The notes under the pieces are model-generated. The model was not told the origin of the DNA. It searched no databases and saw only the letters and a list, made by a program, of their open reading frames with translations. This document shows positions 17,189-25,685 of a DNA stretch of 64,000 bases, piece after piece. Every line of letters begins with the position of its first letter. The stretch's first letter is position 1. Source of the DNA: Rheinheimera sp. (GTDB taxonomy: Bacteria; Pseudomonadota; Gammaproteobacteria; Enterobacterales; Alteromonadaceae); the NCBI RefSeq assembly GCF_030690345.1, contig NZ_JAUYGV010000001.1:62001-126000 (forward strand), given 5' to 3'. The translations under genes and the position numbers were made by a program.

Positions 17189-18946
17189 ATGTGTCGTTCT
17201 TTTTCGCTAATTACTGTGGGGGCACTTTTTGCCCTCACTTTTTCTTTTTCTTTTTGCTTTGGTTTGTCAGCTAGTCCATTTAACCTGCAGCAGTTGACTG
17301 CTGTAGATGAGTTACGACTGCAGAGTCGCGGCGAATTTAGCACTGCATTGCATAAATTACTGCAGAATAAAGAACAACAATACTCTGACTATGAAAAGCG
17401 TTATCTGGATTTGCTGATTGCGTATGATTTGGTTTTTAACGGTAATTTGGAGGATGCGTTACTCGTCGTCAGAGATATTGTTGGCTCTAATCAATCTAAA
17501 GATGATGATGTTATTACACTTAGAGCAAGAAGCCTGGAAGTAAATATTGATTTCATTAGTTTTAGATACCTTGACGCATTTGAAAAAAGTGAAGCGCTAC
17601 TTATGGCGCTACCAAACGTACAGGACGAAATGTTGCAGTATCAGTTAATTGGTCCTGTTGCGTTGCTCTACAGTAAGATTGAACGATTTGATATTGTAAA
17701 CAAGCTGGTTGATGATGCTCTTGGGAACGTGTCCAATGAGCTGCTTCGTTGCAGGTTAACTATTTTTAAATTGACCGGAATTTATAAGCAGAAAAACTTT
17801 GATGCATATGAAGATAAATTCAAACAGGTAACAGAAATTTGCTCAGCAGCGAAAGAAACGACATTTTATTATCTGGCGTTGAGGGACCGGATGTTCTATT
17901 TGTTGGAGCGTAATAAGGCTGATGAAGTTATCGAAATTTATCAGAAATATCATTCAGCTATTTTGGAAACAAAGTACCCTATTCTTATTTCTGGTTTTAA
18001 TGCCGCAACGTCAGAAGCATATTCTCAGTTAGGGAATGATAACGAAGCTTTCAAGCTCGCTAATGACGCTTTGGCAATGATATCTCAAAATCGTAATGAT
18101 CCTGCGGTACTTTCTGCATACAGAGCGTTATACAAATCAGCAAAGAATGCTGGACGCTTAAAGGATGCTTTACTGTACGCTGAAAAGTTAAGAGATATTG
18201 AAAGTGCTATTATGAATGACAACAGAGCACAGCAGATAGCATTCCATATTTCCAGAGGTGAGATATTAATTAAGAACCAGCGCATTGCCTTGCTGGATAA
18301 AGATAATGAACTGTTGTCTTTGCAAAAAGATCTGTACGAGCAGGAATTGAAGCAGAACCGGTTGATTACCATTGTTCTGCTGTCGGTATTAGTGTTGGCG
18401 TCTTTTCTGGCCTATCGCGGCATGTCCGGGCGTAAACGCTTTAAGAAAATTGCCGAGTACGACCAGCTAACGGGGATCAGTAACCGGTACCACTTTAACA
18501 ACCAGGCCAAAGTAGCGCTGGAATACTGTGAAAAGAACGCCAAGCCGGTGGCAGTAATACTGTTCGACTTAGATTACTTTAAAAATATTAATGACCTGCA
18601 CGGCCATGCTGCGGGTGACTGGGCCTTACAGCAAGTGGTGAAAACCTGTCGTAACTTTATGCGCAATAATGACGTATTTGGCCGTATCGGTGGGGAAGAG
18701 TTTGCCGTGGTACTGCCGGGCTGCCAAACCGATAAAGCGGTATTGCTGGCTGAAATTTGCCGCGATGCGATTGCCGGTATTGATAGTACAGACTGCGGTA
18801 AACAATTCCCGCTTAGCGCCAGCTTCGGTGTGTGCGGCTCTGATACTTCCGGTTATCAGCTCAAGCAGTTGTTAGCCGATGCTGATAACGCCATGTACAG
18901 TGCTAAAGAAGCTGGCCGTGACCAGGTAATGGCTTTTTCAGCCTAG
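17189..18946 (+). CDS. Membrane-anchored TPR-GGDEF diguanylate cyclase
   Basis: This 585-residue protein begins with a signal or anchor sequence (residues 1-30, LITVGALFALTFSFSF core). A TPR-like helical periplasmic region extends to about 380. A membrane segment lies at about 391-411 (TIVLLSVLVLASFLAY), followed by a GGDEF domain. The active site is GGEEF at 501-505 and the inhibitory I-site is RNND at 492-495, so it should make c-di-GMP with product feedback. The ORF extends upstream inside the precursor gene, but the ATG at 17189 with AGG five bases before it gives a proper signal sequence. It starts 13 bases after the precursor stop. The sensor half is AT-rich and the GGDEF half is not. 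Confidence 0.88.
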   Translation: MCRSFSLITVGALFALTFSFSFCFGLSASPFNLQQLTAVDELRLQSRGEFSTALHKLLQNKEQQYSDYEKRYLDLLIAYDLVFNGNLEDALLVVRDIVGSNQSKDDDVITLRARSLEVNIDFISFRYLDAFEKSEALLMALPNVQDEMLQYQLIGPVALLYSKIERFDIVNKLVDDALGNVSNELLRCRLTIFKLTGIYKQKNFDAYEDKFKQVTEICSAAKETTFYYLALRDRMFYLLERNKADEVIEIYQKYHSAILETKYPILISGFNAATSEAYSQLGNDNEAFKLANDALAMISQNRNDPAVLSAYRALYKSAKNAGRLKDALLYAEKLRDIESAIMNDNRAQQIAFHISRGEILIKNQRIALLDKDNELLSLQKDLYEQELKQNRLITIVLLSVLVLASFLAYRGMSGRKRFKKIAEYDQLTGISNRYHFNNQAKVALEYCEKNAKPVAVILFDLDYFKNINDLHGHAAGDWALQQVVKTCRNFMRNNDVFGRIGGEEFAVVLPGCQTDKAVLLAEICRDAIAGIDSTDCGKQFPLSASFGVCGSDTSGYQLKQLLADADNAMYSAKEAGRDQVMAFSA

Positions 18947-19030
18947 CTGCACGGTATAGCTGCTGCGGGGTTTGTTGCACAGCTGAACCGGGGTAGAATC
19001 TGCGCCAATCCGACAACAGGGAGCTGGCGC

Positions 19031-20092
19031 ATGGCGCAATCATTATTACAAGAGCAACTGCTACAACACGGTGACTTTTTCAAGCTTACTCTTACCAATC
19101 CTGATGGCTTGGCACCGGCGCAATTTAATCTGGCAGATGGCACCTCAGTTGCTATTTGGGACACTGGCGTTATCTGTTTTACACCAGCGCAGTTGAGCCA
19201 AAAAGATATAGTGTTATCTTGTGGCGTGCACGGCAATGAAACGGCGCCGATAGAAATTTGCGCGGAGCTGGTAAAAGACCTGCTAACCGGCCAGCTTCAA
19301 CTTAAACACCGCTTGTTAGTGCTGTTTGGCAACCCTGCCGCGATGAATGCCGGTACGCGCGAAATTACCGAAAACCTGAACCGGCTGTTTTCCGGTCACC
19401 ATAGCCTGGGGGCGGGCCTGATTAACGCTGAGCGCAAGCGGGCCAAGGCGTTGGAAGACTATGTCAGCCGTTTCTATCAAGAAGTACGCGTAACCAATTT
19501 GGTGCCGCGTAACCGTTATTTGTATGACTTACACACCGCTATTCGCGGCTCGCGGTTTGAAAAATTTGCTGTGTATCCGTTCTTGCATAATAAGCCGTGG
19601 CAAAAGGCCGAGTTTGAGTTTTTACAGGCCTGTGATGTCACGACAGTGCTGTTAATGCAAACGCCGGCGTCTACCTTTAGTTACTACGCGTCTAACAGCC
19701 ATGGCGCCGATGCCTTTACCATTGAGCTGGGCAAGGTGCAGCCGTTTGGCCAGAACGATATGCAACGTTTTGCCAAAGCACGTGCTGCGTTGCGCCAGCT
19801 GGTTAGCGAAGCAGCGGTGAGCACAGTACATTTTGATGAGCAGCAATTTCAGCTGTATCAGGTGTATCGCGCGATCAATAAGCAAACGCAGGAATTTAAA
19901 CTGCACTTTGCCGATGATGTAGAAAATTTTACTGCTTATCCGCAAGGCACCTTACTGGCGACAGACGGTGATATTGAGTACAGAGTAGAGCGTGAAGGCG
20001 AAGCCATTATTTTCCCCAATGCCAAAGTGGCCATAGGCCAGCGCGCTATGCTGATGGTGGTGCCCACTACAGTGGCGCACAATATCGCTTAA
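19031..20092 (+). CDS. astE: Succinylglutamate desuccinylase AstE
   Basis: A 353-residue zinc hydrolase of the AstE/aspartoacylase family. It removes succinate from N-succinylglutamate, the last step of the AST arginine-degradation pathway. The zinc ligands are H67 and E70 in CGVHGNE and H168 in YDLHTAIRGS. RYLYDLH and ENLNRLF are family features. It stands alone: astA, astB, astC and astD are not in the window, so the pathway genes must be elsewhere or the enzyme serves another acyl-glutamate. A G+C-rich hairpin follows. Confidence 0.9.
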   Translation: MAQSLLQEQLLQHGDFFKLTLTNPDGLAPAQFNLADGTSVAIWDTGVICFTPAQLSQKDIVLSCGVHGNETAPIEICAELVKDLLTGQLQLKHRLLVLFGNPAAMNAGTREITENLNRLFSGHHSLGAGLINAERKRAKALEDYVSRFYQEVRVTNLVPRNRYLYDLHTAIRGSRFEKFAVYPFLHNKPWQKAEFEFLQACDVTTVLLMQTPASTFSYYASNSHGADAFTIELGKVQPFGQNDMQRFAKARAALRQLVSEAAVSTVHFDEQQFQLYQVYRAINKQTQEFKLHFADDVENFTAYPQGTLLATDGDIEYRVEREGEAIIFPNAKVAIGQRAMLMVVPTTVAHNIA

Positions 20093-20150
20093 CTGCCAAT
20101 TACCGCAGTAAACTGCTGTAAAGAGTAAATTTAAGCTGACAGTCGCTCGT

Positions 20151-20180
20151 GCCGCCGGCCGGGGCAAACCTGGCCGGCGG
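20151..20180. other. G+C-rich hairpin between astE and the branched-chain dehydrogenase operon
   Basis: The inverted repeat CCGCCGGCC/GGCCGGCGG encloses a short loop and has no T run. It lies about 60 bases after the astE stop and 11 bases before the operator-like site at 20191. It may be a weak or factor-dependent terminator, or a transcript-stabilising structure. The rest of 20093-20384 holds that operator-like site and an AAGAGA ribosome site. Confidence 0.5.
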
Positions 20181-20190
20181 TTGCAATGCA

Positions 20191-20208
20191 GTTTACGTAA
20201 AGGTAAAG
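20191..20208. promoter_or_regulatory. LiuR-type operator upstream of the branched-chain dehydrogenase operon
   Basis: GTTTACGTAAAGGTAAAG is identical at 17 of 18 bases to the reverse complement of 5083-5100 near etfBA. It lies about 180 bases before the E1alpha start. Shared control of branched-chain 2-oxoacid oxidation and the ETF electron route would make metabolic sense. Confidence 0.62.
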
Positions 20209-20384
20209 TTGCCGCCGATAATAATCAGAACACACCGGTGCCGGCTAACGCCAGGCACAAAACGGGGAGAGCGGTTAAAGCCGCTATACTGGACGGTATA
20301 AGCTAAGTTCCGCCAGCCTGATACCAAGGCCGGGCTGGCGGGGCAGCCAGCTGTCTGACACGTATAACAAACAAGAGACACCCT

Positions 20385-21569
20385 ATGACTAACCCAAATA
20401 ACGCCACCATTACCACGGTGCACACTGCGGAGTTTACCGCCGGTGATGCGTTAAAAATTCCTACACTACGCATTTTACGTGACGATGGCAGCCTGTACGA
20501 AGGTGCGGTAGCGCCGGAGTTGGATAAAGCCACCGCCATTAAAATGTACGATACCATGGTGTTTACCCGCGTGTTGGACGAGCGCATGTTGGCCGCTCAG
20601 CGTCAGGGCCGCATCAGCTTCTATATGCAATGCTTAGGCGAAGAGGCTACTACGGTAGGCAGCGCCGCAGCATTGGCAGAGCAAGATATGATCATGGCGC
20701 AGTATCGCGAACAGGGTGCACTGCGTTATCGTGGCTTTACGCTGGAGCAGTTTATGAACCAGCTGTTTTCAAACGAGAAAGATTTGGGTAAAGGCCGGCA
20801 GATGCCGGTGCATTACGGCAGTAAAGACATTTACTATATGACCATTTCGTCACCGCTGGGCACACAGATCCCGCAGGCCAGTGGTTATGCCTATGCACAA
20901 AAGCTGCGCGGTTTAGCTAACACCACTATTTGTTACTTCGGTGAAGGTGCAGCCTCAGAAGGCGATTTCCACGCCGGGTTAAATATGGCTGCGGTACACA
21001 AGGCGCCGGTGATTTTCTTCTGTCGCAACAATGGCTATGCCATTTCAACGCCGGCCAGTGAGCAGTTTGTCGGCGATGGTATTGCCTGTCGCGCAGTCGG
21101 TTACGGTATGAAAGCGCTGCGGGTAGACGGTGCTGACATTTTAGCGGTGTACCAGGCCACTAAAATGGCACGCGACCATGCACTTAAGCATAACGAGCCG
21201 GTGTTGATTGAATCTATCGCTTATCGCTTGGGCGCGCATTCTTCATCGGATGATCCAAGTGGCTATCGCTCAAAAGAAGAAGAAGAAAAGTGGCGTCAGA
21301 ACGACCCTATCGCCCGTTTCCGTTTATGGCTGGTAGAAAAAGGCTGGCTGAACGAAGCCGACGATAAAACCACTATTGAAGCGCTGCGTACCGAAATTCT
21401 CGATGCGTTAAAAGTGGCGGAAAAAGTGGCCAAGCCCGGCATTGAACACCTTATTTCTGATGTGTACGCACAGCCGATACCGGCATTACAACAACAATTA
21501 GATGAATTAAAAGCGCATATCCGTAATTACCCGGAAGCGTATCCGGTAACGGCGGGGAGACTAGACTAA
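20385..21569 (+). CDS. bkdA1: Branched-chain 2-oxoacid dehydrogenase E1 alpha subunit
   Basis: A 394-residue thiamine-diphosphate E1 alpha subunit. The complex oxidatively decarboxylates the 2-oxo acids of Val, Leu and Ile to acyl-CoA. The ThDP-binding motif is seen as [17 protein letters not shown] (about 186-202), with [11 protein letters not shown] closing it. The phosphorylation-loop-like [13 protein letters not shown] (about 281-293) is typical of the BCKDH family. It overlaps E1 beta by one base (TAATG). The upstream LiuR-type site supports branched-chain rather than pyruvate substrate. An ArcABC-type acetoin dehydrogenase is less likely. Confidence 0.92.
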   Translation: MTNPNNATITTVHTAEFTAGDALKIPTLRILRDDGSLYEGAVAPELDKATAIKMYDTMVFTRVLDERMLAAQRQGRISFYMQCLGEEATTVGSAAALAEQDMIMAQYREQGALRYRGFTLEQFMNQLFSNEKDLGKGRQMPVHYGSKDIYYMTISSPLGTQIPQASGYAYAQKLRGLANTTICYFGEGAASEGDFHAGLNMAAVHKAPVIFFCRNNGYAISTPASEQFVGDGIACRAVGYGMKALRVDGADILAVYQATKMARDHALKHNEPVLIESIAYRLGAHSSSDDPSGYRSKEEEEKWRQNDPIARFRLWLVEKGWLNEADDKTTIEALRTEILDALKVAEKVAKPGIEHLISDVYAQPIPALQQQLDELKAHIRNYPEAYPVTAGRLD

Positions 21570-22546
21570 TGGCAAAAATGAACATGTTGCAGGCCATTAA
21601 TAATGCGCTTGATTTAGCCATGGCCAAAGACGACAGCGTAGTGTGTTTTGGTGAAGACGTAGGCCACTTTGGCGGTGTGTTTCGTGCCACCAGCAAACTG
21701 CAGGAAAAATACGGCAAAGCGCGCTGCTTTAATACGCCATTAACCGAGCAGGGCATTGCCGGTTTTGCTAACGGTATGGCCGCACAAGGCATGAAGCCGG
21801 TGGCGGAAATTCAGTTTGCCGATTATATCTTCCCGGCCTTTGACCAGATTGTTAACGAGACAGCCAAGTTCCGCTACCGCTCAGGTAATGAATTTAATGT
21901 CGGTGGTTTGGTGTTCAGAAGCCCGTATGGTGGCGGTATTGCCGGTGGTCATTATCACAGCCAGTCACCGGAGGCGTATTTTGCTCATACCCCGGGTTTA
22001 AAAGTGGTGATCCCGCGTGATCCCTATCAGGCCAAAGGCCTGTTACTGGCGTCAATCGCCAGCCCGGATCCGGTTATTTTCTTTGAACCGAAAAAGCTGT
22101 ACCGCGCCTCCACCGGCGAAGTACCCGAAGAGTACTACGAAATTGAACTGGGCAAAGCCGAGGTAACACAACAGGGTAAAGATATTACCGTACTGGCTTG
22201 GGGCGCGCAGATGGAAATCGTGCAAAAAGCGGTTGAGATGGCCGAAAAAGACGGCATTTCCTGTGAAGTAATAGATCTGCGCAGCATATTGCCGTGGGAT
22301 GCCGATACTATCGCCGCATCTGTGAAGAAAACAGGCCGGCTGGTTATTAACCATGAAGCACCGTTAACCGGCGGTTTTGCCGGTGAAATTGCCGCAACCA
22401 TACAAAAGATGTGCTTCCTGCACCTGGAAAGCCCGATTGAAAGGGTCTGTGGTATGGACACGCCATACCCGCTGGCGCTGGAAAAAGAGTACGTGGCGGA
22501 TCATTTAAAAACCTATGAAGCGATAAAACGCTCAGTTAACTTTTAA
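21569..22546 (+). CDS. bkdA2: Branched-chain 2-oxoacid dehydrogenase E1 beta subunit
   Basis: A 325-residue E1 beta (transketolase pyrimidine-binding) subunit that completes the ThDP site with E1 alpha. Family features are [15 protein letters not shown] (about 27-41), [15 protein letters not shown] and the C-terminal transketolase domain with [12 protein letters not shown] and [13 protein letters not shown]. It lies between E1 alpha (one-base overlap) and E2 (11-base gap with GGAGG), so the three are one operon. Confidence 0.92.
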   Translation: MAKMNMLQAINNALDLAMAKDDSVVCFGEDVGHFGGVFRATSKLQEKYGKARCFNTPLTEQGIAGFANGMAAQGMKPVAEIQFADYIFPAFDQIVNETAKFRYRSGNEFNVGGLVFRSPYGGGIAGGHYHSQSPEAYFAHTPGLKVVIPRDPYQAKGLLLASIASPDPVIFFEPKKLYRASTGEVPEEYYEIELGKAEVTQQGKDITVLAWGAQMEIVQKAVEMAEKDGISCEVIDLRSILPWDADTIAASVKKTGRLVINHEAPLTGGFAGEIAATIQKMCFLHLESPIERVCGMDTPYPLALEKEYVADHLKTYEAIKRSVNF

Positions 22547-22557
22547 CGGAGGCAGCA

Positions 22558-24126
22558 ATGAAAAAAGATTTTATTCTGCCGGATATCGGTGAAGGTATAG
22601 TTGAGTGTGAAATTGTTGACTGGCTGGTTGCCGAAGGTGACTCCATCACTGAAGATCAACCGGTATGCGATGTGATGACCGACAAAGCCCTGGTGCAAAT
22701 TCCGGCGGTGCATAACGGCGTGGTAAGTAAACTGTATTACGCTAAAGGTGATATCGCCAAAGTGCATGCGCCGCTGTTTGAAATGCAAGTGGCCGGCACT
22801 GATGACACTGCGATTGTGGCGCAGCCGGAAGCTATTGCTGCGCCCGTAGCAGCTTCTGCCGGTAGCGAAGATTTTATCCTGCCGGATATTGGCGAAGGTA
22901 TAGTAGAGTGTGAAATTGTCGACTGGTTAGTGAAAGAAGGCGATGATATTGCCGAAGATCAGCCGGTATGCGATGTGATGACCGACAAAGCGCTGGTGCA
23001 AATTCCGGCCAAGTACTCAGGTAAAGTGACTAAGCTGTATTACGCTAAGGGCGAGATTGCCAAAGTGCATGCGCCGCTGTTTGCTATGCAACACGCCGGC
23101 CTTGCATCAGCGCCGCAAGCAGCTGCTGTTACTGCAACGGCAACTGCTGCGCCGGCTAAAGCTGCCTGTGCACTACAGCAAAAAAATGACGCTGTTAGCG
23201 CTAATGTCAGCTCTAATGGTAAAGCACTTGCCAGCCCGGCAGTACGTCGTTTAGCCCGCGAGCTGAGTATTGATATCAGCAAGGTGCCGGGCAGCGGTGA
23301 CAAAGGCCGCGTATACAAAGACGATGTACGTGCTTTTGCTGATGGTAAAGTACAAACTGCACCGACGCAGACTGTATCAACCAATGCAGTAACAGCCTCT
23401 GCGGCTGCAACAACCAGTGGAGGTAGCCGTAGCGAGCCGATTAAAGGCATTAAAGCGGCGATGGCGCGGCAAATGGTGGAATCGGTTTCAACCATCCCGC
23501 ATTTTACCTACTGTGAAGAGATTGATTTAACCGAACTGATAGCACTGCGTGCCGGCTTAAAAGATCAATACGCCAAACAGGGCATCAAACTGACCATGAT
23601 GCCGTTTTTTATTAAGGCCTTGTCGCTGGCGATTAATCAGTTCCCGATTATGAATGCCAAAGTGAATCAGGACTGCACTGAGCTGACCTATTTTGACGAT
23701 CACAATATCGGCATAGCAGTAGATTCAAAAATTGGTTTGTTGGTGCCGAATATCAAAGGTTGTCAGCGTAAATCTATTATTGATATTGCTAACGACTTAA
23801 CCCGCTTAACAGAGCAGGCCCGTGAAGGTCGTGTCAGCCCGGCTGATTTAAAAGGCGGTACTATCAGTATCTCTAATATCGGTGCCATTGGCGGTACTGT
23901 TGCTACGCCCATTATCAATAAGCCGGAACTGGCGATAGTAGCACTGGGTAAGGTGCAAACCTTGCCACGCTTTAACGCCAAAGGTGAAGTGGAAGCACGC
24001 CAACTGATGCAAATCAGCTGGTCGGGCGATCACCGGGTTATAGATGGTGGCACCATAGCGCGCTTTACCAACCTGTGGAAACAGTATCTGGAGCAACCTT
24101 CAGCCATGCTGGTAGCAATGCGCTGA
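22558..24126 (+). CDS. bkdB: Branched-chain 2-oxoacid dehydrogenase E2 with two lipoyl domains
   Basis: The 522-residue dihydrolipoamide acyltransferase core has two lipoyl domains, at about 2-77 and 103-178. The lipoylated lysines are K43 and K144 in the identical motif VMTDKALVQIP. An Ala-rich linker, a peripheral-subunit-binding domain (about 225-262, SPAVRRLARELSID) and the catalytic domain follow. The active site is HRVIDGG with H492 and D496. Branched-chain E2 proteins usually have one lipoyl domain, so two is notable. The domains are about 90 percent alike by eye, also at DNA level. No E3 gene is present; a shared lpd elsewhere is expected. A terminator follows. Confidence 0.92.
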   Translation: MKKDFILPDIGEGIVECEIVDWLVAEGDSITEDQPVCDVMTDKALVQIPAVHNGVVSKLYYAKGDIAKVHAPLFEMQVAGTDDTAIVAQPEAIAAPVAASAGSEDFILPDIGEGIVECEIVDWLVKEGDDIAEDQPVCDVMTDKALVQIPAKYSGKVTKLYYAKGEIAKVHAPLFAMQHAGLASAPQAAAVTATATAAPAKAACALQQKNDAVSANVSSNGKALASPAVRRLARELSIDISKVPGSGDKGRVYKDDVRAFADGKVQTAPTQTVSTNAVTASAAATTSGGSRSEPIKGIKAAMARQMVESVSTIPHFTYCEEIDLTELIALRAGLKDQYAKQGIKLTMMPFFIKALSLAINQFPIMNAKVNQDCTELTYFDDHNIGIAVDSKIGLLVPNIKGCQRKSIIDIANDLTRLTEQAREGRVSPADLKGGTISISNIGAIGGTVATPIINKPELAIVALGKVQTLPRFNAKGEVEARQLMQISWSGDHRVIDGGTIARFTNLWKQYLEQPSAMLVAMR

Positions 24127-24167
24127 CAGACAACAGTTTGTACTTGGCAGCTAAGCCGCTTTCTGCT

Positions 24168-24201
24168 AAAACCCACTCATTATAGTGGGTTTTTTTATTT
24201 T
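24168..24201 (+). terminator. Terminator of the branched-chain dehydrogenase operon
   Basis: The stem AAAACCCACT/AGTGGGTTTT is followed by TTTATTTT, about 40 bases after the E2 stop. Confidence 0.88.
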
Positions 24202-24219
24202 CTTTGCTCAGGGACAGCT

Positions 24220-25680
24220 ATGCACGAATTTGATGATTTACGGGTACTGGTGCAGGCACACAGCCCGCTGATTGTAATTGAAAGTTATGAAGAACCCCGC
24301 GCACTGTTGCTGATAAAACGGCTGGCAGTAAATTTAATGCGCCCGGTGTTTAAGTGGACCATTACCGAAGGCCTGCAACGGCTGGATAGTGAGCACAGTG
24401 CTCAGGCCTTTAATGCAGATCCGACTAATTTGTTGGCGCAAATTAAAGCTACCCGCAACCCCGGTATCTTTGTGTTGTGCGATTTTCATCCGTTTTTAGC
24501 CGAGCCTAAGCATGTACGCTATATCAAAGAAATCGCGCAGGCGCATGAGCAACTGGGTCACACTATTATGTTGCTAAGCCACGCGATAGAGGTGCCATCC
24601 GAGCTGGCCCGTTTATGTTATCGCTTTGAGTTGAGCTTGCCGTCAGATCAGCAAATCCGCCAGTTAGTGCATGAAATGGCCGATAGCTATGCGGTTAAAC
24701 AGGGCATAACGGCAGAGCTGACGCCGGAAAATCTGACGCTGTTAGTACAAAATCTGCGTGGTTTAACCTTTGAAGAGGTGAAGCGCTTAGCCTACAAAGC
24801 CATTGCTGATGATGGTGCTGTTACTGCGGCAGATATTCCGCGAATTAACCGCGCCAAGTTCAGCTTGTTGCAAACCGACGGTGTGCTGTCGCAGGTATTT
24901 GACAGCGTTAGCTTTAACAACGTGATTGGCCTGGCCAACCTTAAACATTGGATAGCGCAGCGCCATCAGGCCTTTGTGACGCAGCAAGCTGACACGCCCA
25001 AAGGGTTGTTGCTAACCGGAGTGCAGGGCACCGGTAAAAGTCTGGCAGCCAAAGCCATTGCCGGTAGTTGGGGCTTGCCGCTGCTGCGCTTGGATATGGC
25101 CGGGTTGTATAACAAATACATTGGCGAAACCGAAAAAAACCTTGCCCAGGCGCTGGCGCTGGCCGATGCGATGTCGCCCTGTGTGTTATGGATCGATGAA
25201 ATTGAAAAAGGCTTGTCCGGTGGCGATAGCGACAACGGCGTGACACGGCGTTTACTCGGCAGTTTCCTCACCTGGTTATCTGAGCGTAAATCGCAGGTTT
25301 TTCTGGTGGCTACCGCCAACAACATCCATGAGCTGGCGCCGGAGCTGTTGCGTAAAGGCCGCTTTGATGAGATTTTCTTTGTTGATTTACCCACCGAAGA
25401 CGAATGTTTACAGCTGCTTAAACTGCATCTGGCAAAACGCCGGCTAAGCTTAACTGACGAGGCGCTGCAGTCGGCGCTGGCACTATGCCGTGGCTTTTCC
25501 GGCGCGGAATTAGAGCAAGCGGTAGTCGGTGCCGGTTTCCGTGCTCGTGCAGATAACGCTGACTTCAGCCTGACGCATTTGGTTACAGAGCTGTCTGCTA
25601 CCCAGCCGCTATCGGTGATAATGGCAGAGCAGATAAATGCGCTGCGCCAATGGGCGCTTGAACGCTGTGTTAAGGCCTAG
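24220..25680 (+). CDS. AAA+ ATPase, Ycf46-like
   Basis: A 486-residue AAA+ protein. Residues 1-210 form a degenerate N-terminal domain that resembles the inactive ATPase half of Ycf46-type proteins. The active AAA domain covers about 230-440. Walker A is GVQGTGKS (267-274), Walker B is CVLWIDEIEKG (321-331), sensor 1 is VATANN, and RKGRFDEIFF holds the arginine finger. No membrane segment is seen. The last base of its stop codon is the first of a possible GTG start for the kinase-like gene that follows, so the two are translationally coupled. Cellular role is unknown; in cyanobacteria and algae Ycf46 has been tied to inorganic carbon use, which need not apply here. Confidence 0.85.
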   Translation: MHEFDDLRVLVQAHSPLIVIESYEEPRALLLIKRLAVNLMRPVFKWTITEGLQRLDSEHSAQAFNADPTNLLAQIKATRNPGIFVLCDFHPFLAEPKHVRYIKEIAQAHEQLGHTIMLLSHAIEVPSELARLCYRFELSLPSDQQIRQLVHEMADSYAVKQGITAELTPENLTLLVQNLRGLTFEEVKRLAYKAIADDGAVTAADIPRINRAKFSLLQTDGVLSQVFDSVSFNNVIGLANLKHWIAQRHQAFVTQQADTPKGLLLTGVQGTGKSLAAKAIAGSWGLPLLRLDMAGLYNKYIGETEKNLAQALALADAMSPCVLWIDEIEKGLSGGDSDNGVTRRLLGSFLTWLSERKSQVFLVATANNIHELAPELLRKGRFDEIFFVDLPTEDECLQLLKLHLAKRRLSLTDEALQSALALCRGFSGAELEQAVVGAGFRARADNADFSLTHLVTELSATQPLSVIMAEQINALRQWALERCVKA

Positions 25681-25685
25681 TGCAG

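Noticed and set aside
20151-20180. G+C-rich hairpin considered as a riboswitch or small RNA.
   Set aside because: A single simple stem without conserved loops or a T run gives no support for either.
23040-23495. A 151-codon minus-strand open frame opposite the E2 linker.
   Set aside because: It mirrors the Ala-rich linker, giving an artificially open Ala/Ser/Thr-rich reverse frame.
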